A DNA stretch of 64,000 nt from Lachnospiraceae bacterium (GCA_017540605.1 JAFYAS010000034.1:62001-126000), one strand, 5' to 3'. Counted from the first letter of the stretch, positions 1-8,606 are shown. A program made the numbers and translations. The notes: a model not told the origin generated them from the letters alone.

Positions 1-124
1 AGGCATGTTTGGCGATTTATCAGGGCGAAGTGATAAAGAATAAAGAAACTGAATGATGTAAAATGGCTTGAAAGTCTTGTAAACACTTGACTGTAACGTT
101 TTCACAGATTGAAAGATACGGCTG
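1..124. other. Left edge, possible 3' end of an upstream gene
   Basis: All three plus frames are open from the window edge for only 11 to 18 codons before a stop, at positions 33, 43 and 54. One of them is probably the tail of an upstream gene that ends before the terminator at 125-164. Frame and product cannot be decided from so little sequence. Confidence 0.3.
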
Positions 125-164
125 AAAAAACGAGTGATCTTTACGTGGGATCATTCGTTTTTTT
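125..164 (+). terminator. Rho-independent terminator upstream of metK
   Basis: The stem ACGAGTGATC (130-139) pairs with GATCATTCGT (149-158) with one G-T wobble. It is flanked by an A-run on the left and a T-run on the right, so it could stop transcription from either side. It separates metK from whatever ends near the left edge. Confidence 0.85.
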
Positions 165-201
165 GTGCTTTCATGGAGCGTTTTGATATCGTTTTCAGCT
201 T

Positions 202-231
202 TTGAAATTGAAGTTAAATGTCATGTAAGAT
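202..231 (+). promoter_or_regulatory. Putative sigma-A promoter of metK
   Basis: TTGAAA (202-207) and TAAGAT (226-231) are separated by 18 bases, with TG just before the -10 box. The leader of about 50 bases ends in a purine-rich GAGGAAAGGA ribosome site. I looked for a SAM riboswitch (S-box) between terminator and start and saw neither the conserved core nor room for it. Confidence 0.5.
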
Positions 232-288
232 ATTATTCCATCAACAAAAGCAAAACACAAAAACAACAGAGGAAAGGAAATAAGAATT

Positions 289-1467
289 ATGGGAAGATTA
301 TTTACATCAGAATCAGTAACAGAGGGACATCCGGACAAGATAGCAGATCAGATATCAGATGCGATACTCGACGCACTTATCGAGCAGGATCCGGATTCGA
401 GAGTAGCTGCTGAGACCACAGTAGCAACCGGACTTGCACTTATCGTTGGAGAGATATCCACCAAGGCTTATGTGGATATCGCCAAGGTGGCAAGAGATAC
501 CATCCGTGAGATCGGATATGAGAACAATGTAGATGGCTACAATGCAGATTCCATCGCTGTACTGACCTCTATCGATGAGCAGTCCGCAGATATCGCTCTC
601 GGAGTAGACAAGGCATATGAATCAAAACAGGAGGGAGCCACAGAAGACTTTGGAACAGGCGCGGGAGACCAGGGTATCATATTCGGATATGCCACAGACG
701 AGACTCCCGAATATCTTCCACCTGCGATATCACTTGCACACCGTCTTACAAGACAGCTTGCTAAGGTGAGAAAAGACGGAACACTTCCTTACTTAAGGCC
801 GGACGGTAAGTCACAGGTTACGGTGGAATTCGACGATGAAGGAAATGTAAAGAGAGTACATACCATCGTTATCTCGACACAGCACGCCGAGGAGATCACA
901 TTAGAGCAGATAAGAAAGGATATCATCGAGTATGTTATAAAGCCTGTTATCCCCAACGAGCTTTTGGATGATGACACCATTTATTATGTGAATCCCACAG
1001 GAAGATTCGTGATCGGAGGACCTCAGGGAGATGCGGGTCTCACAGGACGAAAGATCATCGTGGATACTTATGGCGGAACCGGTCGTCACGGCGGCGGAGC
1101 ATTTTCAGGAAAGGATCCCACAAAGGTAGACCGTTCTGCGGCTTATGCAGCAAGATGGGTTGCCAAGAATCTTGTGGCAGCCGGCGTTGCAAAGAAGATC
1201 GAGGTTGAATTCGCATATGCCATCGGTGTAGCTAAGCCTGTATCGGTTGCTGTTGAGACCTTTGGGACAGGAAATGTGGCTGATGAGAAGATCGTAGAGA
1301 TCATAGATAAGGTATTCGATCTAAGACCTGCGGCTATCATAGCAGCGCTTGATCTTAAGAGACCTATCTACAAGCAGACAGCCGCATACGGACATTTTGG
1401 AAGAACAGATATCGATCTTCCCTGGGAGAGACTTGATAGAGTAGAAGAGATCAGGAAGAATCTGTAA
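289..1467 (+). CDS. metK: S-adenosylmethionine synthetase MetK
   Basis: Makes S-adenosylmethionine from methionine and ATP in the cytoplasm; the family is a homotetramer needing Mg and K ions. The 392-residue length is normal. The N-terminus [20 protein letters not shown] carries the methionine/ATP-binding [16 protein letters not shown] is the family signature near residue 125, and [16 protein letters not shown] is the ATP P-loop-like motif near 265. The ATG at 289 has a GAGGAAAGGA site upstream. The next gene, a radical-SAM protein, starts 21 bases after the stop with no terminator between, so the SAM-making gene is probably co-transcribed with SAM-consuming enzymes. A shared operon is an inference from spacing. 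Confidence 0.98.
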   Translation: MGRLFTSESVTEGHPDKIADQISDAILDALIEQDPDSRVAAETTVATGLALIVGEISTKAYVDIAKVARDTIREIGYENNVDGYNADSIAVLTSIDEQSADIALGVDKAYESKQEGATEDFGTGAGDQGIIFGYATDETPEYLPPAISLAHRLTRQLAKVRKDGTLPYLRPDGKSQVTVEFDDEGNVKRVHTIVISTQHAEEITLEQIRKDIIEYVIKPVIPNELLDDDTIYYVNPTGRFVIGGPQGDAGLTGRKIIVDTYGGTGRHGGGAFSGKDPTKVDRSAAYAARWVAKNLVAAGVAKKIEVEFAYAIGVAKPVSVAVETFGTGNVADEKIVEIIDKVFDLRPAAIIAALDLKRPIYKQTAAYGHFGRTDIDLPWERLDRVEEIRKNL

Positions 1468-1488
1468 AAGCAGGTGAGGGATAATGGT

Positions 1489-2742
1489 ATGGCAAGAGAT
1501 TTAGAATGGAGAAAAAAGGAATTAAGCCTTGATGAGGTGATAGCCAAATATCCTGATGTTCCGCCAATATGGGTGTTGAAGGTGGATGTTCAGCGTCGCG
1601 GGGTAGTTTATACAAAAGCTGCCAAGGATAAGATAGATCCTGAGATACATCAAGTGAATCAGGGAACTATAGCAGGATTTCGTACTACTCAGGACTATGC
1701 TCCGGAAAGCCTTATCTTAAGAGATGGTTCCTATCTGATCACGAATTTCGATTTTGACAATACTAACCCTCAGAGAGATCCTTATGTAGTGGATGTGGTG
1801 GACGATAAGATCGTCATCACTGATCAGGGTAAGGTCTTAGAAGAGGTAAGCTATTGGGAAAAACCCGATTTTTACAATAAAAAAGCATCCAACGGTGAGC
1901 CTATGAGCAAATACGCTACGGCAAGACCACAGCGTATAGACATCAGCATGTGTCACTGGTGTCACTTTTGGGACACACCGGGTGAAGGATGTAAGTACTG
2001 CCCCATGGCGCCTAACTTTAAAAAGCGTGGCGGGACAGAAGAACGGTATGATGTAAAATATATCGCCGAAACTGTTAAGGAAGCTTTCAAGCAGAAGGGT
2101 AGATTCTCAAGCATCATGCTAACGGGAGGTTCGATCCTTTCGGGAAAGGAAATCCTTGATGATGAGTTAGATGGCTATATTGAACTTTTACAGGCTATCG
2201 GAGAAAACTTCAAGGCGGATCGTATTCCGAGCCAGCTGATATCCTCTGCATTTAATGAGAGGCAGTTAGAGAAATTGTATAACGAGACCAAGCTGCTTAC
2301 TTATACCACTGATATAGAGGTGCTTAATAAGGAACGCTTTGAGTGGATATGTGCGGGTAAGGCTAATCACATAGGATACGAAGAATGGAAGAGACGTCTG
2401 TATGCAGCGGTTGATGTGTTCGGACGAGGAAATGTGTCATCGGGAGTTGTGCTTGGAGTTGAGCTTGCTAAGCCCGGTGGTTTTACCGATGAAGAGGATG
2501 CGTATAACCATGTGATAGAGCAGGCAGAAGAGATCATATCCCATGGTATCACATTGGCGGCTAATGTGTGGAGAACATCCCCCGGAGCTATTTTCCAGAA
2601 TCAGGATACTCCATCCCTTGAGTACTTTATAAAAACCTACAGGCAGTTTGATATCCTGTCGCATAAGTACGATTGTAACCCTTACACCGACGATTATCGA
2701 AGATGTGGAGCGCATCCCGGTATGGATCTGCTCAGAGTTTAG
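1489..2742 (+). CDS. Radical-SAM-like protein, copy 1 (CX9CX2C type)
   Basis: Probable radical SAM enzyme of unknown reaction, 417 residues. The ATG at 1489 is preferred over the GTG at 1474 because AGGTGAGGG lies 8 bases before it. Instead of the usual CxxxCxxC the likely cluster motif is C158-x9-C168-x2-C171, as in the Elp3-type spacing, with an additional C155 just ahead. MLTGGSIL near residue 210 resembles the GGE-type SAM-binding strand. The C-terminus has a conserved YTDDYRRCGAHPG block with another Cys. The N-terminal 150 residues are a separate domain I do not recognise. A paralogue with the same layout is at 4488-5756, and each copy is followed by a PPOX-fold gene. Family assignment rests on motif reading only; substrate unknown. 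Confidence 0.75.
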   Translation: MARDLEWRKKELSLDEVIAKYPDVPPIWVLKVDVQRRGVVYTKAAKDKIDPEIHQVNQGTIAGFRTTQDYAPESLILRDGSYLITNFDFDNTNPQRDPYVVDVVDDKIVITDQGKVLEEVSYWEKPDFYNKKASNGEPMSKYATARPQRIDISMCHWCHFWDTPGEGCKYCPMAPNFKKRGGTEERYDVKYIAETVKEAFKQKGRFSSIMLTGGSILSGKEILDDELDGYIELLQAIGENFKADRIPSQLISSAFNERQLEKLYNETKLLTYTTDIEVLNKERFEWICAGKANHIGYEEWKRRLYAAVDVFGRGNVSSGVVLGVELAKPGGFTDEEDAYNHVIEQAEEIISHGITLAANVWRTSPGAIFQNQDTPSLEYFIKTYRQFDILSHKYDCNPYTDDYRRCGAHPGMDLLRV

Positions 2743-2752
2743 GAGGATCGTT

Positions 2753-3220
2753 ATGGCAGATATCATAAGTAAAGAATTAAAGGACATCATTGCTGATCCC
2801 AATACTCTTAAGGTGTTGGCAACAGTTGATAAAAATGGAGTTCCCCATGTGGTATTTAAGGGAAGCTTCCATGTGAATGAAGAGGGTAACCTGGTTTTTT
2901 ATGAAGTGCTGGAAAGTGCACAGAGTAATAAAAATCTGGTTCACAGTATCTGGTTTGATAAGAAGGTGGCCATCAATATATTAAGCGCTGATAAGCAAAG
3001 CTTTGAGATCGTTGGAAAACCTCTTAAAAGTATTACGGCAGGTAGAGAGTTTGAAAAAACCTACATAGCTCTTCGTGAGTCGAAAGGAGATATCGATCTT
3101 GCCGCGATATGGATCATTGAACCGGAACAGATAAAGAATGAAACCTTCAGTGTGAGAGTTTCAGAGGATGAAGAAAAGTACCCTATATTAAAGCATTTGG
3201 ACAGACTGTTTGTTCAGTAG
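2753..3220 (+). CDS. Pyridoxamine 5'-phosphate oxidase-fold (flavin split-barrel) protein, copy 1
   Basis: A 155-residue protein that looks like the FMN-binding split-barrel superfamily: an opening helix, then LKVLATVDKNGVPHVVFKG, the two-strand start typical of PPOX-like proteins, followed by VFYEVLESAQSNKNL and a IWFDKKVAINIL strand. Such proteins bind flavin, F420 or haem, so an electron-transfer or reductase role beside the radical-SAM protein is plausible but inferred. AGGAGG overlaps the previous stop and sits 7 bases before the ATG at 2753. The copy at 5769-6239 has the same core with clear sequence similarity, showing that rSAM and PPOX genes were duplicated as a unit. Confidence 0.75.
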   Translation: MADIISKELKDIIADPNTLKVLATVDKNGVPHVVFKGSFHVNEEGNLVFYEVLESAQSNKNLVHSIWFDKKVAINILSADKQSFEIVGKPLKSITAGREFEKTYIALRESKGDIDLAAIWIIEPEQIKNETFSVRVSEDEEKYPILKHLDRLFVQ

Positions 3221-3258
3221 CTAAAGTTTAATGGGAAGAAAAAAGGAGAGAGAAGATC

Positions 3259-4344
3259 ATGAAAAAGAATGTAATCAAGAAAATGTTGTCGGCGGCACTT
3301 ATATCTGTGTTGTCACTTAGCTTATTGACAGGATGCGGAGCCGGAAAGGCAGCGACACCATCATCAGATTCACCTTCGTCAGAGGTGGAGGAGACAGAAT
3401 CTGCAGAGGATACAGAGAAGACATCAGCTGACGGTGAAAAGGTGATCCGTGTGGCTAACTTCGGAACTGCCATCTGGAATGATCAATTCCTGGTAGCTTA
3501 TCAGAATGGAATATATGATGAGATCTTCAAGGATGACAACGTTAAGATTGAGGTTATCAATTTTGAGAATGGACCTGCAGCAAATGAAGCATTTATAGCA
3601 GGTGAGATCGATATCGTAAATGGTATCGGCGATCAGCCCATAGTTATAGGAATGGGTAACAACGTAGAGACAACTATACTTACAGGTACAGCCAAGCAGG
3701 CTCAGAATATCGGTATTGTAGTTAAGAAGGATTCAGGCATCGAGAAGGTAGAAGATCTTAAGGGTAAGAAGGTCGGCGTATTCTTCGGAACCTATGTACA
3801 CAAGTCACTTATAGGTCTCTTAAGCGATGCAGGTATCACAGAGGATGATGTGGAAATAGTTAATATCACATCTACCAGTGATGCTGATGCAGCATTTGAG
3901 AGCGGAGATATTGATGCATATCTTTCAATGAGTGCATATCACATTTATACCAATGTTGAGTCAGGCAATTATGTAAAGATCGCAGATTGCTCGAATCATC
4001 CTGCATTTGCTTATATCGTAGCTGCTAATAAGTTTATCGAAGAGAATCCTGACCTTGTTGAGAAGTTCCTTGAGGGTCTTTATAAGGCAGAGCAGTGGAT
4101 CAACGAGAATAAGGAAGAGTCATATAAAGTTATTTCTGAATTCTCAGGACTTGAGGTTGATCAAGTTAAGCACACTATTGAGGATGCGGATTGCACCATC
4201 ATCTGGGATGATGCATATGAATCAAATCTTCAGGCAACCTACGATTTCTTAAAGGCGCATGATATGATCACTAATGATCTTACAAATGAGCAGATCTTAG
4301 ATCATGTAGATACAAGCTTTGTGAAAAAGGTAACCGGTAAGTAA
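3259..4344 (+). CDS. ABC transporter substrate-binding lipoprotein, nitrate/sulfonate/taurine type
   Basis: Extracellular solute receptor of an ABC importer, 361 residues. The N-terminus is a lipoprotein signal with lipobox LLTGC (Cys about residue 26), then a Ser/Glu/Thr-rich tether to about residue 60. The mature domain (VIRVANFGTAIWNDQF onward) follows the SsuA/TauA/THI5-like fold: FIAGEIDIVNGIGDQP, VVKKDSGIEKVEDLKGKKVG and DADAAFESGDIDAYL are the characteristic hinge and ligand-loop blocks. It lies between two rSAM-PPOX pairs, while its permease and ATPase come after the second pair, so the enzymes are likely tied to the imported compound. The exact ligand (sulfonate, nitrate-like, pyrimidine or other) cannot be read from sequence. 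Confidence 0.9.
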   Translation: MKKNVIKKMLSAALISVLSLSLLTGCGAGKAATPSSDSPSSEVEETESAEDTEKTSADGEKVIRVANFGTAIWNDQFLVAYQNGIYDEIFKDDNVKIEVINFENGPAANEAFIAGEIDIVNGIGDQPIVIGMGNNVETTILTGTAKQAQNIGIVVKKDSGIEKVEDLKGKKVGVFFGTYVHKSLIGLLSDAGITEDDVEIVNITSTSDADAAFESGDIDAYLSMSAYHIYTNVESGNYVKIADCSNHPAFAYIVAANKFIEENPDLVEKFLEGLYKAEQWINENKEESYKVISEFSGLEVDQVKHTIEDADCTIIWDDAYESNLQATYDFLKAHDMITNDLTNEQILDHVDTSFVKKVTGK

Positions 4345-4353
4345 AAAGATATC

Positions 4354-4369
4354 GTAACTGAACAGTTAC
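4354..4369 (+). promoter_or_regulatory. Short perfect inverted repeat after the lipoprotein gene
   Basis: GTAACTG (4354-4360) and CAGTTAC (4363-4369) form a perfect dyad with a two-base centre, 10 bases after the stop and just before the larger hairpin at 4377. It could be an operator or part of an RNA structure. No regulator gene is adjacent, so function is unknown. Confidence 0.35.
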
Positions 4370-4376
4370 AGGGTAT

Positions 4377-4418
4377 CAATGGTTCAGGGAAGGGAAACCA
4401 ACTCTGAACCATTGTTTT
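4377..4418 (+). terminator. Intra-cluster hairpin, probable partial terminator or mRNA stabiliser
   Basis: CAATGGTTCAG (4377-4387) pairs perfectly over 11 bases with CTGAACCATTG (4404-4414), with a 16-base loop and a following TTTT. The T-run is short, so read-through is likely. A hairpin placed right after a solute-receptor gene is a common way to keep more mRNA for the receptor than for the later genes. The genes continue in the same direction after 74 bases. Confidence 0.65.
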
Positions 4419-4487
4419 AACCAAATGTATGAAAGACGAAGAAGCAGCTGTTAAGTATATTTTATCCATGGAAATGAGGGAAGAATA

Positions 4488-5756
4488 ATGAGTATAAATG
4501 ATAAGACAAAATGGCGCGAAAATGAATTGAGCTATGAGCAGGTATTGGATAAATATCCTGATATACCGCCTATTGTTGCGCTGAAGATAGATGTCAGCAG
4601 AAGAGGTATTTCATATACTGATAAGGCATTTGCAAAGGTGGATCCAAATGTCCATCATGTAGAGCCCTATGATTATATGATAGGACACGGACAGAATGTG
4701 TCTCCTATCGGACTCTTTTTAAGAGACGGATCAGTGATCTGCCAGGCACATTCAAAGGTATATGATTGGACTTACAGAGATCCCTATATACTTGATGTGG
4801 TAGATGACAAGCTTGTAATAGTTGATAATGACAAGGTTTATGAGGAAGCGTGGTTCTGGGAGAAGCCGGACTTTTATGATAAGTTTACAAGTAATGGTAC
4901 ACCCATGAGAATGGTAGCATCTGCAAGACCACAGCGTATAACCATAGCTCCTGCAACCAAGTGCCACTTTTGGGATAATCCTAAGGAAGGTTGCAAATAC
5001 TGTGCTTTATTCTCGGGGCATCGTGCAGCCAATGATGAAGGAGATATCCGTGATGACAAGTGGTTTCAGGATGTAGAAGAGACTGTAAAAGAAGCTATTA
5101 AGCAGAAGGGTAGATATGCATCTTATCATATGACTGCCGGTTCAACCTTAAGTGGTGCAGAGATATTTGATGACGAGGTTGATCTTTATATTAATACACT
5201 TCATGCGGCAGAGAAGGCGTTTAAGGTGAAGAAATTCCCTGTGAAGCTGGTTGCAAGTGCATTTTCCAAGAAGCAGTTGAGACGAATGTATGAGGAGACT
5301 GCTATTACCACATATACCACTGATCTTGAAGTGCTCAACAAGGATCTGTTTGGATGGGTATGTCCGGGAAAGGCAAAGCACGTGGGATATGAAGAGTGGA
5401 AGCAGAGACTATATGATGCGGTGGAGATCTTTGGAAGAGGTAATGTAGACTGTGGGATCGTCGGTGGAGTTGAGATGGCACAACCTAACGGTTTTACAGA
5501 TGAGAAAGAGGCTCTAAAGGCTGTTCTTTCTGAGGCAGAGGAGATAGCTTCTCATGGTGTAAGCTTTGCTGAATGTGTATGGAATACATTGCCCGGTGCT
5601 ATATTTATGCGTCAGAAGACACCTTCACTTGAGTATTATGTTCAGCTTGCATTGGGACTAGCAGAGGTCAGACGCAAGAACGGACTTAATATTTATACCG
5701 ACGATTATCGTCGATGCGGCAACCATCCAAACACAGATTTAGCAAGAATTGATTAG
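4488..5756 (+). CDS. Radical-SAM-like protein, copy 2 (CX9CX2C type)
   Basis: Paralogue of the protein at 1489-2742 (422 residues), alignable over its whole length: both start with a WRxxELSxxxVxxKYPDxPP block and end with YTDDYRRCG-HP. The probable cluster motif is C159-x9-C169-x2-C172 in KCHFWDNPKEGCKYC. The extra Cys found three residues before the motif in copy 1 is absent here (Thr/Lys at that place), so the two copies may bind the cluster or partner differently. MTAGSTLSGAEIFDDE parallels MLTGGSILSGKEILDDE of copy 1. GAGGGAAGAA lies before the ATG. Heteromer formation between the copies is possible but only inferred; reaction unknown. Confidence 0.75.
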   Translation: MSINDKTKWRENELSYEQVLDKYPDIPPIVALKIDVSRRGISYTDKAFAKVDPNVHHVEPYDYMIGHGQNVSPIGLFLRDGSVICQAHSKVYDWTYRDPYILDVVDDKLVIVDNDKVYEEAWFWEKPDFYDKFTSNGTPMRMVASARPQRITIAPATKCHFWDNPKEGCKYCALFSGHRAANDEGDIRDDKWFQDVEETVKEAIKQKGRYASYHMTAGSTLSGAEIFDDEVDLYINTLHAAEKAFKVKKFPVKLVASAFSKKQLRRMYEETAITTYTTDLEVLNKDLFGWVCPGKAKHVGYEEWKQRLYDAVEIFGRGNVDCGIVGGVEMAQPNGFTDEKEALKAVLSEAEEIASHGVSFAECVWNTLPGAIFMRQKTPSLEYYVQLALGLAEVRRKNGLNIYTDDYRRCGNHPNTDLARID

Positions 5757-5768
5757 GAGATGAGAGAA

Positions 5769-6239
5769 ATGGCAGAGGAGATAACAAAAGAGATAATTGA
5801 TGCGATAGAGGATCCTGAAAGCATAAAGGTGTTAGCCACAATAGACAGGCATGGAGTTCCTCATGTGGTTGCCAAGGGAACAATTTCAGTTACCGAGGAC
5901 GGACAGATACGTTACTATGAATTGCTGGAAAGCTCACAGACCAATAAGAATGTAACCTATGCTCTCTGGTTTGACCGTCAGGTGGCTATCAATATCATAA
6001 CCAAAGATAAGAAGAGTTATCAGATAAAAGGAATCCCAAGAAGAAGTCTTGTGGCAGGTAAGGAGTATGAGAAGGCTTATGTTACTGTTTTAGAGAGAAG
6101 TGCGGATAATGATCTGGCAGCAGTATATTTTATAGAGCCGGTATCGGTTGTTGAGGAAAGCTACCCTGTAAGATTAAAGGAAGAGAATGAAAAGCATCCT
6201 CTCTATATCCACATTGACAGATTGGCGAAGGATGCATAG
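5769..6239 (+). CDS. Pyridoxamine 5'-phosphate oxidase-fold (flavin split-barrel) protein, copy 2
   Basis: Second PPOX-fold protein, 156 residues, partner of radical-SAM copy 2. IKVLATIDRHGVPHVVAKG and YYELLESSQTNKNVTYALWFDRQVAINI (in parts) correspond block by block to the protein at 2753-3220. The start at 5769 has AGGAG nine bases upstream; the ATG at 5760 lies on top of that site and is rejected. The downstream permease starts 14 bases after the stop. As for copy 1, flavin or related cofactor binding is expected for the fold, and the role as redox partner of the neighbouring rSAM enzyme is an inference. Confidence 0.75.
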   Translation: MAEEITKEIIDAIEDPESIKVLATIDRHGVPHVVAKGTISVTEDGQIRYYELLESSQTNKNVTYALWFDRQVAINIITKDKKSYQIKGIPRRSLVAGKEYEKAYVTVLERSADNDLAAVYFIEPVSVVEESYPVRLKEENEKHPLYIHIDRLAKDA

Positions 6240-6253
6240 AGGAAGTGAGATCT

Positions 6254-7042
6254 ATGGGAAAGAATAAGAAAGTTGAGAAGACATTATACAATACATTTTT
6301 GAAGGTATTGGCGCCGGTGCTATTGGTTTTGATCTGGCATGTTGCCAGCGTCGCAGGTCTCACCAATGCCAATATATTACCTTCTCCCACAAGAGTGGTG
6401 GAGACCCTTATCAAGCTTATATCCAATGGAAAGCTCGGGAAGAATCTTCTTGTGAGTGCCATCAGAGTGCTTCAGGGCTTCAGTGTGGGGACATTGCTTG
6501 GTATCATATTGGGCGTATTGATGGGGCTTTCAAAAACATTGAATAGGATCCTCAATTCTCTCGTGAATATCTTTCGTCCCATACCTATGATCGCATGGAT
6601 ACCGCTTCTCATACTATGGTTGGGGATCGGCGAGGAGTCCAAGATAGCAGTGATCATAATTGGTACTCTGTGGCCTGTGCTTCTTAATACCATCAGCGGA
6701 ATACTATCAGTTGATAAGAAGCTTCTGGAGGTGGCACAGATTATGGAAAAAAGTCGGAGTCAGATACTGTTAAGCGTTATTCTGCCCTCGGCATGGCCTT
6801 CTATCATTACCGGTATTCGATTAGGTATCGGTACTGCATGGACCTGTGTGGTTGCTGCTGAAATGATCGCAGCGGCTTCAGGTATCGGCTATATGATCAC
6901 ATATGCCAGAGAACTCTCTCAGCCTGATGTGGTGTTGGTAGGCGTATTTACCATAGGTGTGGTTGGATTATTGATCGATTTTATCATTATGCGTATACAA
7001 AAGAGATTGCTTCGTTGGAAGTATGTTCAGCAGGGAAAGTAG
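6254..7042 (+). CDS. ABC transporter permease, SsuC/TauC type
   Basis: Inner-membrane channel subunit, 262 residues, of the nitrate/sulfonate/taurine importer class. About six membrane segments are visible, the first at FLKVLAPVLLVLIWHVASVA. FRPIPMIAWIPLLILWLGIGEESKI is the typical TauC/SsuC segment, and EVAQIMEKSRSQILLSVILP is the cytoplasmic EAA loop that docks on the ATPase. ATG at 6254 is chosen over GTG at 6245 because GAGGAAGTGAG lies ahead of it. It pairs with the ATPase that starts 10 bases after its stop and with the lipoprotein at 3259-4344, completing one importer. Confidence 0.92.
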   Translation: MGKNKKVEKTLYNTFLKVLAPVLLVLIWHVASVAGLTNANILPSPTRVVETLIKLISNGKLGKNLLVSAIRVLQGFSVGTLLGIILGVLMGLSKTLNRILNSLVNIFRPIPMIAWIPLLILWLGIGEESKIAVIIIGTLWPVLLNTISGILSVDKKLLEVAQIMEKSRSQILLSVILPSAWPSIITGIRLGIGTAWTCVVAAEMIAAASGIGYMITYARELSQPDVVLVGVFTIGVVGLLIDFIIMRIQKRLLRWKYVQQGK

Positions 7043-7051
7043 GTGAGGCAT

Positions 7052-7837
7052 ATGTCAAGGGAACAGAATAATGAATTACATATAAAAAATGTCTCTAAGA
7101 CATATCCTATAGAAAAAGGAACTCTTCAGGTGTTGGACAATATCAACTTAGACATCAAACCAGGTGAATTCGTCAGTATTGTCGGTTCGAGTGGTTGCGG
7201 AAAGAGTACCCTGCTTAAGATGATGATCGGGTTGGAGAATCCCACAGAGGGTGAGATCCGAATAGGAGAACGGAAGGTTGAAAAGCCCAGTGTAGATGTG
7301 GGAATGGTATTTCAGGAGGCAAGACTATATCCATGGCTCACCATAGAAAAGAACTTAAGATTCGGTATACAAAAGGATGTTCCGAAGGAAGAGCATGAAA
7401 AGATGATCCGGGAGCACATCGAACTTGTGGGACTTAAGGGCTTTGAAAAAGCCTATCCTGCCCAGTTCTCGGGAGGAATGAAGCAGCGTGCCAGTATAGC
7501 AAGAGCGCTTATCGGAAATCCTCAGGTGTTATTACTTGATGAGCCCTTCGGAGCACTGGATGCATTTACCCGTATAAATATGCAGAATGAAGTGCTGAGA
7601 ATCTGGGAATTAGAAAAGCGTACCATGGTGCTTGTCACCCATGATATTGATGAAGCTATCTTCTTAAGTGACAGGATAGTTATTCTATCAGAACGCCCCG
7701 GTAAGATCAAGGAGATCATCCCTGTTAATCTTCCAAGACCAAGGGATCGCAGTACGAATCTGTTCTTAGAGATCCGTAAGAGAATATTAACAAGCTTCTT
7801 GGGAAATTCTGAGTTAAATATAGAATACTATATTTAG
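7052..7837 (+). CDS. ABC transporter ATP-binding protein, SsuB/TauB type
   Basis: Cytoplasmic ATPase that powers the importer formed with the genes at 3259 and 6254; 261 residues. Walker A is GSSGCGKST near residue 45, the Q-loop is FQEARLYPWLT near 90, the signature is FSGGMKQRASIARAL near 140, Walker B is LLLDEPFGALD near 160 and the switch His is in VLVTHDIDEA near 193. The GALDAFTR sequence after Walker B is characteristic of the SsuB/TauB/NrtD branch. ATG at 7052 follows AGGTGAGG that overlaps the preceding stop; the in-frame GTG at 7043 is within this site. Confidence 0.95.
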   Translation: MSREQNNELHIKNVSKTYPIEKGTLQVLDNINLDIKPGEFVSIVGSSGCGKSTLLKMMIGLENPTEGEIRIGERKVEKPSVDVGMVFQEARLYPWLTIEKNLRFGIQKDVPKEEHEKMIREHIELVGLKGFEKAYPAQFSGGMKQRASIARALIGNPQVLLLDEPFGALDAFTRINMQNEVLRIWELEKRTMVLVTHDIDEAIFLSDRIVILSERPGKIKEIIPVNLPRPRDRSTNLFLEIRKRILTSFLGNSELNIEYYI

Positions 7838-7869
7838 GATCTTAAAAGAACGGGAAGGGATGTGTTTAA

Positions 7870-8583
7870 TTGTTAGTAGTGATCGAAACAGTTATAGTTC
7901 TGTTTTTTGCATTTCTTATAGCCTCAGTTGCAGGATTTGCGGGGGTGGCTATAGCAGTTCCTTTATGCTCAGCTATTATGGGGCTTACCAATGCGAAGGT
8001 GGTAGTCAATATCATAAGTATCGCATTCAACAGTGCTATAGTATTTCAGCACAGAAAGCAGCTTAAGATTAAGGAGCTTATTCCTGTATTGCTTTTGGTG
8101 ATGGCGGGAATGGTAGCCGGTGTTTTTATCAATAAGCTGGTGGCGGCAGAGGAGGTGCTTATTAAGCTTCTTGGGGTGACCATCCTTGTCATCTCACTTA
8201 TTAAGCTGTTCTATAACAAGGAGATAGAGCTTGGAAAGATCGGTGGTGCGGTGGTTTTGGTATTGTCAGGCGTGATCAGCTATCTGTTTTTGTGCGGTGG
8301 TATCGTTATGGTTCTTTATATGAGCACCCGCTATAAGGAAAAGGATCTTTTTAGAGCAGGAAACAGCTTTTTATTCCTGGTGCAGTCTTTGTATATGACA
8401 TTTATTCTGTATGAACAGAGTGTATATACCACCGACAATGTGATGATCGGACTGATCGGTGTTGTTCCTGTGATAATAGCGACCATTATCGGCAAGCATA
8501 TATTAAATGTGATAAGTCAGGAGAAATTTGAAAAGGTTACCTGCATATTGCTGATCATAATGGCGGTAATGCTGATGATATAG
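7870..8583 (+). CDS. TauE/SafE (TSUP) family membrane exporter
   Basis: Integral membrane protein of 237 residues with about seven or eight hydrophobic segments and two similar halves, each starting with a Gly-rich helix (VAGFAGVAIAVPL near residue 20; VISYLFLCGGIVMVL near 140), as in the TauE/SafE sulfite-exporter superfamily. Some relatives export sulfite or sulfoacetate released from sulfonates; others have different anions. It starts at TTG 7870 after a GGGAAGGGA site, 32 bases after the ATPase gene and before a strong terminator, so it is the last gene of the importer cluster. Its presence favours a sulfur-containing substrate but does not prove it. Confidence 0.8.
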   Translation: MLVVIETVIVLFFAFLIASVAGFAGVAIAVPLCSAIMGLTNAKVVVNIISIAFNSAIVFQHRKQLKIKELIPVLLLVMAGMVAGVFINKLVAAEEVLIKLLGVTILVISLIKLFYNKEIELGKIGGAVVLVLSGVISYLFLCGGIVMVLYMSTRYKEKDLFRAGNSFLFLVQSLYMTFILYEQSVYTTDNVMIGLIGVVPVIIATIIGKHILNVISQEKFEKVTCILLIIMAVMLMI

Positions 8584-8606
8584 ATATGAGTGGTAACGAC
8601 AGATAA

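Noticed and set aside
165..288. SAM riboswitch upstream of metK
   Set aside because: The conserved S-box core and its paired helices were not found; the leader after the putative promoter is only about 50 bases.
165..413. 82-codon plus-strand frame overlapping the start of metK
   Set aside because: It runs in another frame over the metK promoter, leader and first codons, has no ribosome site, and its composition is not protein-like.
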